Shown one piece after another: positions 9,397 through 18,105 of a stretch of DNA of 38,385 nucleotides (positions are counted from its first letter, which is position 1; each line of letters begins with the position of its first letter). The stretch spans positions 1 through 38,385 of the forward strand of contig JACRCE010000017.1 in assembly GCA_016213015.1 (NCBI GenBank). Reading direction: 5' to 3'. The translations under genes were made by a program, and so were the position numbers. This DNA is from Deltaproteobacteria bacterium. GTDB lineage: Bacteria; Desulfobacterota; GWC2-55-46. The notes beneath the pieces were generated by a model, which had not been told where the DNA came from, searched no databases, and saw only the letters and a list, made by a program, of their open reading frames with translations.

Positions 9397-10932
9397 ATGG
9401 AAAATACGAACGATACATACGGCCTTCCCTTCAAACGGAAGATAGAGGACGCGGACGTGAACCCGGAGTTTCTTGGGAGGCTTCCTTTGTCCTTTGCGCG
9501 GAAGAACCTCGTGTTCCCGCTTGATAAGGAGGACGACGTTCTTTGCGTAGCCGTATCGGGACATGAGGCGGCCTACGCCCTTGAGGACATGGCAAGGCTC
9601 TATGCCTGCGCGGTTCGCCCCGTCATTGTCCCTGCCGACGAGATAGTCGGCGCGATACACCGGTTCTACGAAAAACTCACCGCCACGCCCGAGGACGTGA
9701 TGGCCGGCATCTCGGACGAGAGCCTTGAGACGATTGCCAACGAGTGGGAGACGCCTAAAGACCTGCTGCACGATTCAGGCGAGGCGCCTATGATACGTCT
9801 TCTCAACACGCTTTTTTTTCAGGCGGTCAAGGAAAGGGCAAGCGACATACACATAGAGCCTTTTGAGCGCGGGGTGAACGTGCGCTTCAGGCGCGACGGA
9901 GTCCTTAACCTCGTGCTCTCGCCGCCAAAAACCATACAGGACGCGCTTACCTCAAGGGTCAAGATAATGGCAGGGCTCGACATAGCCGAAAAGAGACTGC
10001 CGCAGGACGGCAGGATACGACTGCTTGCGGCCGGCAAGGACGTTGACGTGAGGGTGTCCATCGTGCCGACGGCCTTTGGGGAGCGCGTGGTTTTAAGGCT
10101 CCTTGACAGGAAGGGCGGGGCGGTAACGCTCAAAGACCTTGGACTTACCCATGAGCAGACCGGCATGATGGAGGGGTTTTTAAGACGCACGAGCGGGATA
10201 GTGCTGGTAACCGGCCCAACCGGATCAGGCAAGACGACCACGCTCTATGCGGCGCTTAACCGGATAAACTCCGAGGAGCGCAACATCATAACCATAGAAG
10301 ACCCGATAGAGTATCAATTAAAAGGCGTCGGCCAGATACAGGTGAACGCGAAGATCGGCCTTGAGTTCGCAAGCGGACTGCGCTCGATACTGAGGCAGGA
10401 CCCGGATGTGGTCATGGTCGGCGAGATACGGGACCCTGAGACAGCTCAGATGGCCATACAGGCGTCGCTCACCGGACACCTTGTCCTTTCGACGCTTCAT
10501 ACGAACGACGCGCCGGGCGCGATTGCAAGGCTTGTCGACATGGGGGTTCAGAGTTTTCTGCTCTCCTCCTCGCTTTCGGCCGTGCTTGCCCAGCGTCTTG
10601 TGAGGACGCTTTGCAACAACTGTAAGCAAGCGTACGGGCCGAGCGAGGCCGAGGTTGGCATGTTCAAGAATAATTGCCCGGAGACGCTCTACAGGAGCGT
10701 GGGATGCCATGAGTGTTTCAAGACCGGCTACGCCGGACAGACCGGCATATTCGAGTTCATGCCGATTGACGACGAGTTGAGGCAGGTCTTTTTGAAGAAC
10801 GTGGATTCGGCCACCATACGCGCCGCGGCCCTGTCAAAGGGCATGAAGAGCTTGAAGGAGAGCGGCCTTGAAAAGGCGGGCTCCGGTGTAACGAGTCTCG
10901 AAGAGGTGGTAAGGGTTACGCACGAGGAGTAA
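9397..10932 (+). CDS. gspE: Type II secretion ATPase GspE
   Basis: Walker A GPTGSGKTTTLYAALN, Walker B/Asp box, tetracysteine CNNC...CHEC, AIQASLTGHLVLSTLHTNDA. Confidence 0.96.
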   Translation: MENTNDTYGLPFKRKIEDADVNPEFLGRLPLSFARKNLVFPLDKEDDVLCVAVSGHEAAYALEDMARLYACAVRPVIVPADEIVGAIHRFYEKLTATPEDVMAGISDESLETIANEWETPKDLLHDSGEAPMIRLLNTLFFQAVKERASDIHIEPFERGVNVRFRRDGVLNLVLSPPKTIQDALTSRVKIMAGLDIAEKRLPQDGRIRLLAAGKDVDVRVSIVPTAFGERVVLRLLDRKGGAVTLKDLGLTHEQTGMMEGFLRRTSGIVLVTGPTGSGKTTTLYAALNRINSEERNIITIEDPIEYQLKGVGQIQVNAKIGLEFASGLRSILRQDPDVVMVGEIRDPETAQMAIQASLTGHLVLSTLHTNDAPGAIARLVDMGVQSFLLSSSLSAVLAQRLVRTLCNNCKQAYGPSEAEVGMFKNNCPETLYRSVGCHECFKTGYAGQTGIFEFMPIDDELRQVFLKNVDSATIRAAALSKGMKSLKESGLEKAGSGVTSLEEVVRVTHEE

Positions 10933-10954
10933 AGGCTTGGCACGGCCACTATCT

Positions 10955-11155
10955 AAGGAACCTCTGATTAATTCCGTTAAGCCGTCATTGCGAGCCCAGC
11001 ACCACTTTGGATTACGAAAGCATGTTGTTTGATAAATTTTCTCGTGCAACAAAGTGGTGCTGGGCGCGGCAATCTCTAAGTTGTTGACTTCCTTGAAGAC
11101 GAGATTGCTTCGCGGAGCGAGAATGACGGGTCGGCGAATTAATCAGAGCTTTCCT
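10955..11155. repeat. MITE-like palindromic repeat, second copy, carrying a nested 15-bp palindrome
   Basis: AAGGAACCTCTGATTAATTC...GAATTAATCAGAGCTTTCCT terminal inverted repeats; GTCATTGCGAGC and GAGATTGCTTCG cores; nested CCCAGCACCACTTTG (10995-11009) / CAAAGTGGTGCTGGG (11050-11064). Confidence 0.85.
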
Positions 11156-11190
11156 AATAGGGTGCGCTACTTAACCGGAGGTTGCCGATC

Positions 11191-12378
11191 GTGAAGATCG
11201 AATATATCAGGTTGAAAAACTTTAAGGCGTTCAAGGACGTCGTAATGGAAGATATTCCAGATATGTGCGTTGTGGTCGGAGCCAACGGTTCTGGTAAATC
11301 CACGTTATTCAGCGTGTTCGGCTTTTTGAAGGACGCACTGATGGACAACGTGCAAGTGGCGCTTACTAAGCTTGGCGGCAGCCGCGGATTACAGGAGGTG
11401 CGGAGCAGAAATGCCGATGGCCCGATCGAGATTGAGCTGAAGTTTAGAGAAAAGCCGTCTTCACCACTCATTACTTATTCTCTTGCAATTGCAGATGAGA
11501 ATGGACGCCCTGTCGTTGACTCTGAGGTGTTGAGATACAGGCGCGGAAGCAAGGGGGCGCCTTGGAAGTTTTTAGATTTTAGAAGGGGAAAGGGAACCGC
11601 CGTTATCAATGAACCCGATCAAGTTAAGGACGATACTGACCTGAAGAGGGAAGAACAGACCCTTAAATCCCCTGACATCCTTGCTGTGAAAGGCCTGGCA
11701 CAGTTCAAACGATTCCCGGCTATCATGGCATTGGGCAATCTGATAGAAAATTGGCACATCTCCGACTTTCACATCCAGCGCGCAAGACCGGAACAAGAAG
11801 CGGGCTACGCAGAGCACCTCTCCAAGGAAGGTGAAAACCTCTCTCTGGTTACGGAATATCTTTATAATTACCACCGTGCGACGTTTGACCGTATCATTGA
11901 CAAAATGAAACGCCGTGTGCCCGGCATAACCGAAATAACAGCCAAGACCACGGAAGAAGGACGTGTGTTGCTCAGGTTTCAGGATGGCGCTTTTGAGGAC
12001 CCGTTTCTTGCCAGATACGTCTCTGACGGCACTATCAAGATGTTCGCCTACCTCACGCTTTTGTACGACCCAAAGCCGCATCCGCTTCTGTGTGTAGAGG
12101 AACCGGAAAACCAGCTTTATCCGAAACTTCTGGAAGAATTGGCCGAGGAGTTCCGCGATTATGCCAGTCGTGGTGGCCAGGTTTTTGTCTCTACCCACTC
12201 GCCTGATTTTCTCAATGCCGCTGAACTGGATGAGGTTTTTTGGCTTGAGAAGGACAACGGATACACTAATATCCGGCGGGCGCGTGATGATAGACAGATA
12301 AAGACTTACATGGATCAAGGCGACAAGATGGGTTACTTGTGGAAAGAGGGGTTCTTTAAAGGGGCGGATCCGCAATGA
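11191..12378 (+). CDS. ABC/OLD-like AAA ATPase (AAA_15/AAA_21 type)
   Basis: IEYIRLKNFKAFKD, Walker A GANGSGKST, Walker B LLCVEEPENQLYP, H-switch STHSPDFLNA. GTG start at 11191 with SD GGAGG at 11177. Confidence 0.88.
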   Translation: MKIEYIRLKNFKAFKDVVMEDIPDMCVVVGANGSGKSTLFSVFGFLKDALMDNVQVALTKLGGSRGLQEVRSRNADGPIEIELKFREKPSSPLITYSLAIADENGRPVVDSEVLRYRRGSKGAPWKFLDFRRGKGTAVINEPDQVKDDTDLKREEQTLKSPDILAVKGLAQFKRFPAIMALGNLIENWHISDFHIQRARPEQEAGYAEHLSKEGENLSLVTEYLYNYHRATFDRIIDKMKRRVPGITEITAKTTEEGRVLLRFQDGAFEDPFLARYVSDGTIKMFAYLTLLYDPKPHPLLCVEEPENQLYPKLLEELAEEFRDYASRGGQVFVSTHSPDFLNAAELDEVFWLEKDNGYTNIRRARDDRQIKTYMDQGDKMGYLWKEGFFKGADPQ

Positions 12379-12926
12379 GCGAGATAGTCTTCTTCTTGGA
12401 GGAGGAGTCGGCGAAGGCGCTCTTACAGGCGCTTATTCCGAGGGTCTTGAACCCCACGCCGCCTTGCCGTTTTGTGGTTTTTGAGGGAAAGCAAGACCTT
12501 GAGAAGCGATTGGCGCGGCGGATGCAGGGCTATCTGGTTTCTGATGCACGGTTTGTCGTGCTCAGGGATCAGGACTCCGGTGACTGTCGCAAAATCAAGA
12601 AATCGCTTCGGGCAAAATGCGTGGAAGGGCAACGCCCTGAGGCGCTGATACGCATCGCCTGTCGGGAATTGGAAAGCTGGTACCTCGCCGACCTAAAGGC
12701 CGTAGAGAAAGGTCTGAGTGTGAAGAAGCTATTACAGCTTCAGCAAAAAAATCCTTATCGTAATCCTGACAATATCACGTCTCCAGACAGAGAGTTGGCC
12801 CGAATCGCACCGTCCTATCAGAAGATAGGCGGTTCGCGGTTGATCGGACCGCATCTGGATATCGCAAATAAGCGTTCAGAAAGCTTTCAGCAATTTATTA
12901 ATGGTGTTCGTCGTTTGGCGCTGTGA
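12375..12926 (+). CDS. DUF4276-like (TOPRIM-like) protein, partner of the ATPase
   Basis: ATGA overlap with the ATPase; 'VFFLEEESAKALLQALIPR', 'FVVLRDQDSGD', 'RIACRELESWYLAD' match the DUF4276 pattern as remembered. Confidence 0.75.
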   Translation: MSEIVFFLEEESAKALLQALIPRVLNPTPPCRFVVFEGKQDLEKRLARRMQGYLVSDARFVVLRDQDSGDCRKIKKSLRAKCVEGQRPEALIRIACRELESWYLADLKAVEKGLSVKKLLQLQQKNPYRNPDNITSPDRELARIAPSYQKIGGSRLIGPHLDIANKRSESFQQFINGVRRLAL

Positions 12927-12976
12927 TAGCGGTGGAGCGACGATAGAAATCCATTTATGATTAGACGGACAATACC

Positions 12977-14191
12977 ATGCCTATCTTCACCTACAAAGCA
13001 TATAACGCCTTTGGCGCCGATGTCTCAGGGAGCATAGAGGCTTCAAACTCAGGCGAGGCCGTGTCAAGGCTTAGAAAAGACGGCCTCTACCCAAGGGCCA
13101 TTGCCCTTCCCGCGTCAGGCGCTCCTTTGGCGGGGGCGCGGCGTTTGTTCGGCGCAGGCGTAACAACGGCGGACCTTGCCGCCGTAACGAGAAGGCTGTC
13201 AACGCTTACCTCGTCAGGCACCGCGCTCTTTGAGGCCATTGACGTGCTTGCCGTGGAGGAGGGCGCATCCCCTCTTGGACACGCGCTCATAGGGGTGAAG
13301 GAGGCCATAGCCGGAGGGGCGTCCCTTGCAAACGCCCTCAGGGCGCATCACGGCATATTCCCGGAGTTGTATGTGAGCACCGTAGAGGCCGCCGAGGCCT
13401 CCGGCACGCTCGACGAGGCGCTTGGCCGCCTTGCCGAGTACATGGAGAGGCGCGCAAGGATCATGGACAAGATACGGACGGCCCTTGTCTATCCGGTTTT
13501 AATGATGTGCGTGGCCTTTATCGTGCTTGTGTTCCTCTTTATCTTCGTCATACCGAGGATCGCAGGGATATTCGAGGACACCGGCCAATCCCTGCCGTTG
13601 ATAACGAAGGCGTTGCTTGCAATAGCCGACAACGCAAGAAGGTTCTGGTACTTGATTATAATCGCGCTGATCGCGGCCTCGACCTTTGGCAGGAGGTGGT
13701 TGAAAACCGACCAAGGCAAAAAGACCGTTGACGGCCTGCTATTTAAGCTTCCGGTGGTAAAAGGCTCTGCCGTAAAGTTTTATTCGGCCAGCTTCGCCAT
13801 GACGCTCGGAAGCCTCCTTGCAAACGGCGTTCCCATCCTCGCTGGTCTTGAGATGACGAAGCGTGTGCTCAACAACGCAGTCCTCGCCCTTGTCCTCGAC
13901 AAGGCGATAAGGGAGGTGAGGGAAGGTATGGCGCTATCAACGAGCCTAAAGGATTCTAAGGCCTTTCCGGTCATGCTTGTGCACATGACGGCAACCGGAG
14001 AAAAAAGCGGCGCGCTCGGGGCAATGCTCCTCAAGGCCGCGGACTCTTACGAGCGCGAGCTTGAATCCACTATTGTCAGGACGTTATCCCTCCTTGAACC
14101 GGCTCTGATGCTTGCAATGGGGGCGGTCGTGGCCTTCATAGTCCTTGCCATACTTCTGCCGATATTTGAGATAAACCAGATAATCAGATAG
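12977..14191 (+). CDS. gspF: Type II secretion inner-membrane protein GspF
   Basis: MPIFTYKAYNAFGADVSGSIEA start, two GspF domains, C-terminal TM 'EPALMLAMGAVVAFIVLAILLPIFEINQI'. Confidence 0.95.
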   Translation: MPIFTYKAYNAFGADVSGSIEASNSGEAVSRLRKDGLYPRAIALPASGAPLAGARRLFGAGVTTADLAAVTRRLSTLTSSGTALFEAIDVLAVEEGASPLGHALIGVKEAIAGGASLANALRAHHGIFPELYVSTVEAAEASGTLDEALGRLAEYMERRARIMDKIRTALVYPVLMMCVAFIVLVFLFIFVIPRIAGIFEDTGQSLPLITKALLAIADNARRFWYLIIIALIAASTFGRRWLKTDQGKKTVDGLLFKLPVVKGSAVKFYSASFAMTLGSLLANGVPILAGLEMTKRVLNNAVLALVLDKAIREVREGMALSTSLKDSKAFPVMLVHMTATGEKSGALGAMLLKAADSYERELESTIVRTLSLLEPALMLAMGAVVAFIVLAILLPIFEINQIIR

Positions 14192-14287
14192 CAGAAGTGT
14201 CAGCTTCCTTTACACTTCCACCCACGAGTAGCATAACTCTTTCTAAATTTTATCAATAAATCCAAGTAGATGCAGAATTGCACTATA

Positions 14288-14304
14288 TTGGCATAGTAAT
14301 TGCT
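14288..14304 (+). promoter_or_regulatory. Candidate sigma-54 (-24/-12) promoter
   Basis: TTGGCATAGTAATTGCT: TGGCA-N6-TGC with the GG-to-GC spacing (12 nt) required for RpoN, in an AT-rich intergenic region upstream of the PEP-CTERM gene. Confidence 0.6.
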
Positions 14305-14573
14305 ATAGTATAGCTATATCAAATACATCTAAAGTCCAGTAAGAAGCAACCGAAAAGAATGGATGAGACAAAAAGGCAAAGGATGATATTACAGGCGCAT
14401 CCTCGGCGACCAAGGTTGAGGGCGAATAATAGGCTGTTTTCTTTTACAATGAGCAGGTTTTTTTGGAAAACTCTCGTGCACAGGCACCGAATATTCATAA
14501 ACCGATTGCGCTTGATTCAAAGGCAGGCCATTCATAAAAAGAAGCTAAGTCTAAAAAATAAGGGAGAATATAG

Positions 14574-16667
14574 ATGAAAAGAGGCATCCTGAAGGGTTCT
14601 TTTTTTGCGGCTCTCATAGGTCTGTCAACTTTTTTTACGCTGCCTGATACCGTTGCAACAGCATCCGACACATACTGGATATGTTCTTCAAATCAGTGGG
14701 ACAACGGTACTTGCTGGGATAACGGCACAACGCCTCAGACAGGAGACAGCGCATTTATAGATACGCCCGGGGTCGTTATTACCTATATAAATCCAGCAAA
14801 CCCGACGCTTGAATATCTTGACGTTGATTCCAACGGTTACGTCAAGCAGTATCAGGACACGCTTACCGCAAATTATATGACAATCGGCAATGCCGGCGAG
14901 GGCACGTATGCCCTTGGGGGCAGCGGGAGCCTCGTTGTAAATAACAACCTTACGCTTGGCGGATCAGGGCACGGGCATTTTTATCAGTCCAGCGGCGGCT
15001 ATGCGGTATCAGGCACGTTGATATTGGCGCAAAATACCGCAGGCAGCGGCTATTATAGTTTTTCAGGCGGCGGACTTAGCAACGGCGATACGGTAGTCGG
15101 CGCGGGCGGCACGGCCTATTTCAGACAGACAGGCGGCGGGCATACGGTATCGGGAACGCTTGCCATTGGGCAGAATACAGGGTCCAACGGCTCTTATAAT
15201 CTCGTTGACGGCGGATTGAACACAGCGTATTTGGTCGTTGGCAGCGGAGGCAAAGGCGCTTTCAATCAGTCGGGCGGAGGCGCAAACGTGGCGGGTACGC
15301 TCACGCTTGGGCATAATGTCGGCGGCTACGGCTACTATGGCCTTTACGGCGGCGGAGTGAACACAGTGAATACCGTTGTAGGCGTAGGCGGAAAGGGCAG
15401 CTTTAACCAGACCAACGGCGGGCATAATGTGTCAGGAACACTTAACCTCGCGCAAAACACCGGCAGCTTCGGTTCTTACAATCTTTCCGGCGGTGGTCTT
15501 AACACGCAAAGCACGGCAGTCGGCGTCAACGGCAAGGGCGTGTTTTATCAGAAGGACGGCGGACATAGCGTCAATGATACGCTGGCCATCGGACAAAACA
15601 GCGGCTCCGACGGTTCTTATAATCTGTCCGGCGGGGGTTTGAACGCGGCCAGAACTACAGTAGGCGTCAACGGCAAGGGTACGTTCAATCAGACCAACGG
15701 CGGACACGACGTGAGCGACGCGCTATCTATCGGGCAAAACGCCGGCAGCAATGGTTATTATAACTTTTCAGGCGGCGGTCTGCACACGGGCCGGACCGTG
15801 GTGGGCGAGGGCGGGACAGGCACGTTCAACCAGACGGGCGGCGGACACACGAGCGGAGTTGTAAGCATAGCTCAAAACGCCGGTTCCACCGGCGGTTACA
15901 ACATCTCAGGCGGCACGCTTGCCGCAGGCTCCATCGTAAACAACGGCGCGTTCAACCAGTCAGGCGGCACTACGGTACAGGCCTTTGTCGCCAACAACGG
16001 GACATACAAGTTAAGCGGCTCAGGCGTCAACACGGTTGACGGCGACTTCGTTAATACCGGCACGGTAAGGACGGTGAATACCAGCGCGGTGTTTACAGGG
16101 GTCTTTGTCAACGCGGGCGCGTATGAGAGCGATCCGTCGAACAACTACTTCAACAATCTCGTCATAGAGACGACCGGCTATCTGCACGGCGGCACAGGGG
16201 ACAACTTCTTCATAGCCGACAACTTCTATAATAACAGCGTTCAGAACACGTTATGGAACACGGCGAGGTCATTGTTGTCGTTTACCGCAGGGACGGACAC
16301 GCTCCATGACTACTATCTTACGGGCGTTGACGTCGGCGCTTCCTCCGCCGGTTTTAAGGATAACTACGCATGGGGCACGTTACAGCTTGATAACGGCAAT
16401 AACCTTAACATGTACGGCACGGCCTTGTATCTTGACATGCTGGTTCTTGGAAGCGGAACTTCTCTGAACCTCGACGGGGTGCACGTCTACTACAATACGC
16501 TCGTCAATAACGGCGGCTCTTATGCGCTCTTGAACGGCGGCGCGCTTACCCAGCTTGCTTACCTCCAGCCGAATGCACAGGTGCCTGAGCCGTCCGCCTT
16601 CCTTTTCATCGGGAGCGGCCTGGCCGGGTTGGCCTTTTTCAGAAAGAGATTCCTTGGCGTAAAGTAA
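14574..16667 (+). CDS. PEP-CTERM sorting domain protein with 47-aa tandem repeats
   Basis: Signal peptide; repeats from 15090 with exact 141-bp period; C-terminus VPEPSAFLFIGSGLAGLAFFRKRF. Confidence 0.9.
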   Translation: MKRGILKGSFFAALIGLSTFFTLPDTVATASDTYWICSSNQWDNGTCWDNGTTPQTGDSAFIDTPGVVITYINPANPTLEYLDVDSNGYVKQYQDTLTANYMTIGNAGEGTYALGGSGSLVVNNNLTLGGSGHGHFYQSSGGYAVSGTLILAQNTAGSGYYSFSGGGLSNGDTVVGAGGTAYFRQTGGGHTVSGTLAIGQNTGSNGSYNLVDGGLNTAYLVVGSGGKGAFNQSGGGANVAGTLTLGHNVGGYGYYGLYGGGVNTVNTVVGVGGKGSFNQTNGGHNVSGTLNLAQNTGSFGSYNLSGGGLNTQSTAVGVNGKGVFYQKDGGHSVNDTLAIGQNSGSDGSYNLSGGGLNAARTTVGVNGKGTFNQTNGGHDVSDALSIGQNAGSNGYYNFSGGGLHTGRTVVGEGGTGTFNQTGGGHTSGVVSIAQNAGSTGGYNISGGTLAAGSIVNNGAFNQSGGTTVQAFVANNGTYKLSGSGVNTVDGDFVNTGTVRTVNTSAVFTGVFVNAGAYESDPSNNYFNNLVIETTGYLHGGTGDNFFIADNFYNNSVQNTLWNTARSLLSFTAGTDTLHDYYLTGVDVGASSAGFKDNYAWGTLQLDNGNNLNMYGTALYLDMLVLGSGTSLNLDGVHVYYNTLVNNGGSYALLNGGALTQLAYLQPNAQVPEPSAFLFIGSGLAGLAFFRKRFLGVK
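15090..15794 (+). repeat. Five complete 141-bp (47-aa) coding tandem repeats, with partial/divergent units on either side
   Basis: Units beginning TVVGAGG, LVVGSGG, TVVGVGG, TAVGVNG, TTVGVNG; each 47 aa; a partial unit TVVGEGG follows at 15795. Confidence 0.85.
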
Positions 16668-16684
16668 GGATTTTATAGTTCGCA

Positions 16685-16738
16685 GCCGGCCCGTATGTGC
16701 TCCGAGCGCGGAGAGCACAGCGGGCCGGTTTATTTTTA
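16685..16738 (+). terminator. Rho-independent terminator after the PEP-CTERM gene
   Basis: CCGGCCCG-TA-TGTGCTC loop GAGCACA-G-CGGGCCGG followed by TTTATTTTTA. Confidence 0.8.
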
Positions 16739-16823
16739 GAATTACAAAAAGGCAAGTGGACATCAAACTCGCTTTCTGGTAACATCAGAAATCCTAAAAA
16801 TCCAATGCTGGCTTTGAGAGTTC

Positions 16824-17660
16824 ATGCGCAAGACGACATTCCTTATGATAACCGTTGCAATAGCCTCGGCGCTGGCCTTTACCGTAAGGGGTTATGCCGA
16901 AACCATCATTGTCCCTGACGCCTTCAAGACCGTACAGCAGGCCGTTGACAACGCCAAACCGAACGATACCGTCATCGTGAAGGCGGGCCGGTATGCCGAG
17001 AACGTCGTAATAAACAAGCCGATAACGCTTATGGCCGCCGAAGGCTCGGCCTCGCCGATAATATCGGCCGTTGATAGGGACAAGCCGGTCATTAAAATAA
17101 CCGAAACATCGCTCGTCCGCCTGTCAGGCATCACCGTAACCGGTTCGGCAAGCAACGCGGGGGTGCTTCTGGCCAACGCCCATAACTCAACGCTCAGGAA
17201 CGTAAGGGCAACCAAGAACCTGAGCGGCATCGTGCTCAGCCGCTCCAGCGGCAACACGGTTATCGACTCGACAGCCGAGTTCAATGAGATATACGGCATC
17301 TATCTTGAATACTCCAACGCAAACAAGGTCGAAAACAACACGGCAAGCAACAACAACGACAAGGGTTTTTTCATAAGCGACTCGGACTCGAACGCCATTA
17401 CCGGCAACAACGCCAACCTCAACACGTGGAACGGCATGACCATCTGGTCGTCCGACAACAACGTGATTACGCGCAACATGACGCTCAGAAACACCTTCGG
17501 CATAGTGGAGTCCGACTCTAAAGGGAACGACCTTTCGGACAACACGACTTTGCCGAACTTTTATATCATCTATCCCATACTGCTCGTCTATATCGGCATC
17601 ATCTTCTATCTTGTCGAAAAAAACATAGCGAGGCTTCTCTATGCAAAGGCGTTGACATGA
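16824..17660 (+). CDS. NosD-like right-handed parallel beta-helix protein with signal peptide and C-terminal TM
   Basis: 'IIVPDAFKTVQQAVDNAKPNDTVIVKAGRYAENVVINKPITLMA' then N-rich repeats; TM 'FYIIYPILLVYIGIIFYLV'. Confidence 0.8.
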   Translation: MRKTTFLMITVAIASALAFTVRGYAETIIVPDAFKTVQQAVDNAKPNDTVIVKAGRYAENVVINKPITLMAAEGSASPIISAVDRDKPVIKITETSLVRLSGITVTGSASNAGVLLANAHNSTLRNVRATKNLSGIVLSRSSGNTVIDSTAEFNEIYGIYLEYSNANKVENNTASNNNDKGFFISDSDSNAITGNNANLNTWNGMTIWSSDNNVITRNMTLRNTFGIVESDSKGNDLSDNTTLPNFYIIYPILLVYIGIIFYLVEKNIARLLYAKALT

Positions 17661-18055
17661 GCGCGATATACGACCTTTTCAATATAGTAACGCTTTTCAG
17701 CGTCTTGACCAGCGTGCCCACGCTCATAGCGAGCGTGGGTCTCATACTGGCCACGGCGAGTTTCATAAGCGGGCTTCAGCTCGTCAAGGGGACAAGCGTC
17801 GCGCTGGAGGGCAAGATACACCGCTTCAACGGCGTCTCATCCATTATCATCTACGCTGCGCTCTTCATACTCTCCATGATTCAGGGCGGCCTTAGCTGGA
17901 CGATCATAGGCTGGATAAGCGGCGCCCTCGTCATCGCGCTCAAGGTTTATATAGTAAGACGCAAAAGAAGACGCACCTTCAAATACGTGAGCTGGCTCGG
18001 CGGAACGCTTACGCTCATCTGGCTTTACGTCGTATACGCGCACATGCCGGTTTAG
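17657..18055 (+). CDS. Small integral membrane protein (about 4 TM), family unrecognised
   Basis: ATGA overlap with the preceding gene; several hydrophobic helices; basic loop VRRKRRR. Confidence 0.7.
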   Translation: MSAIYDLFNIVTLFSVLTSVPTLIASVGLILATASFISGLQLVKGTSVALEGKIHRFNGVSSIIIYAALFILSMIQGGLSWTIIGWISGALVIALKVYIVRRKRRRTFKYVSWLGGTLTLIWLYVVYAHMPV

Positions 18056-18105
18056 AGGCGTTTTTAAGCGCCTCTCTTCTTTCGTATCCCGGAGGCCTGC
18101 CTTCA

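Noticed and set aside
14944-15930. Second regular repeat region as possible CRISPR or satellite
   Set aside because: In-frame 141-bp coding repeats of the PEP-CTERM protein.
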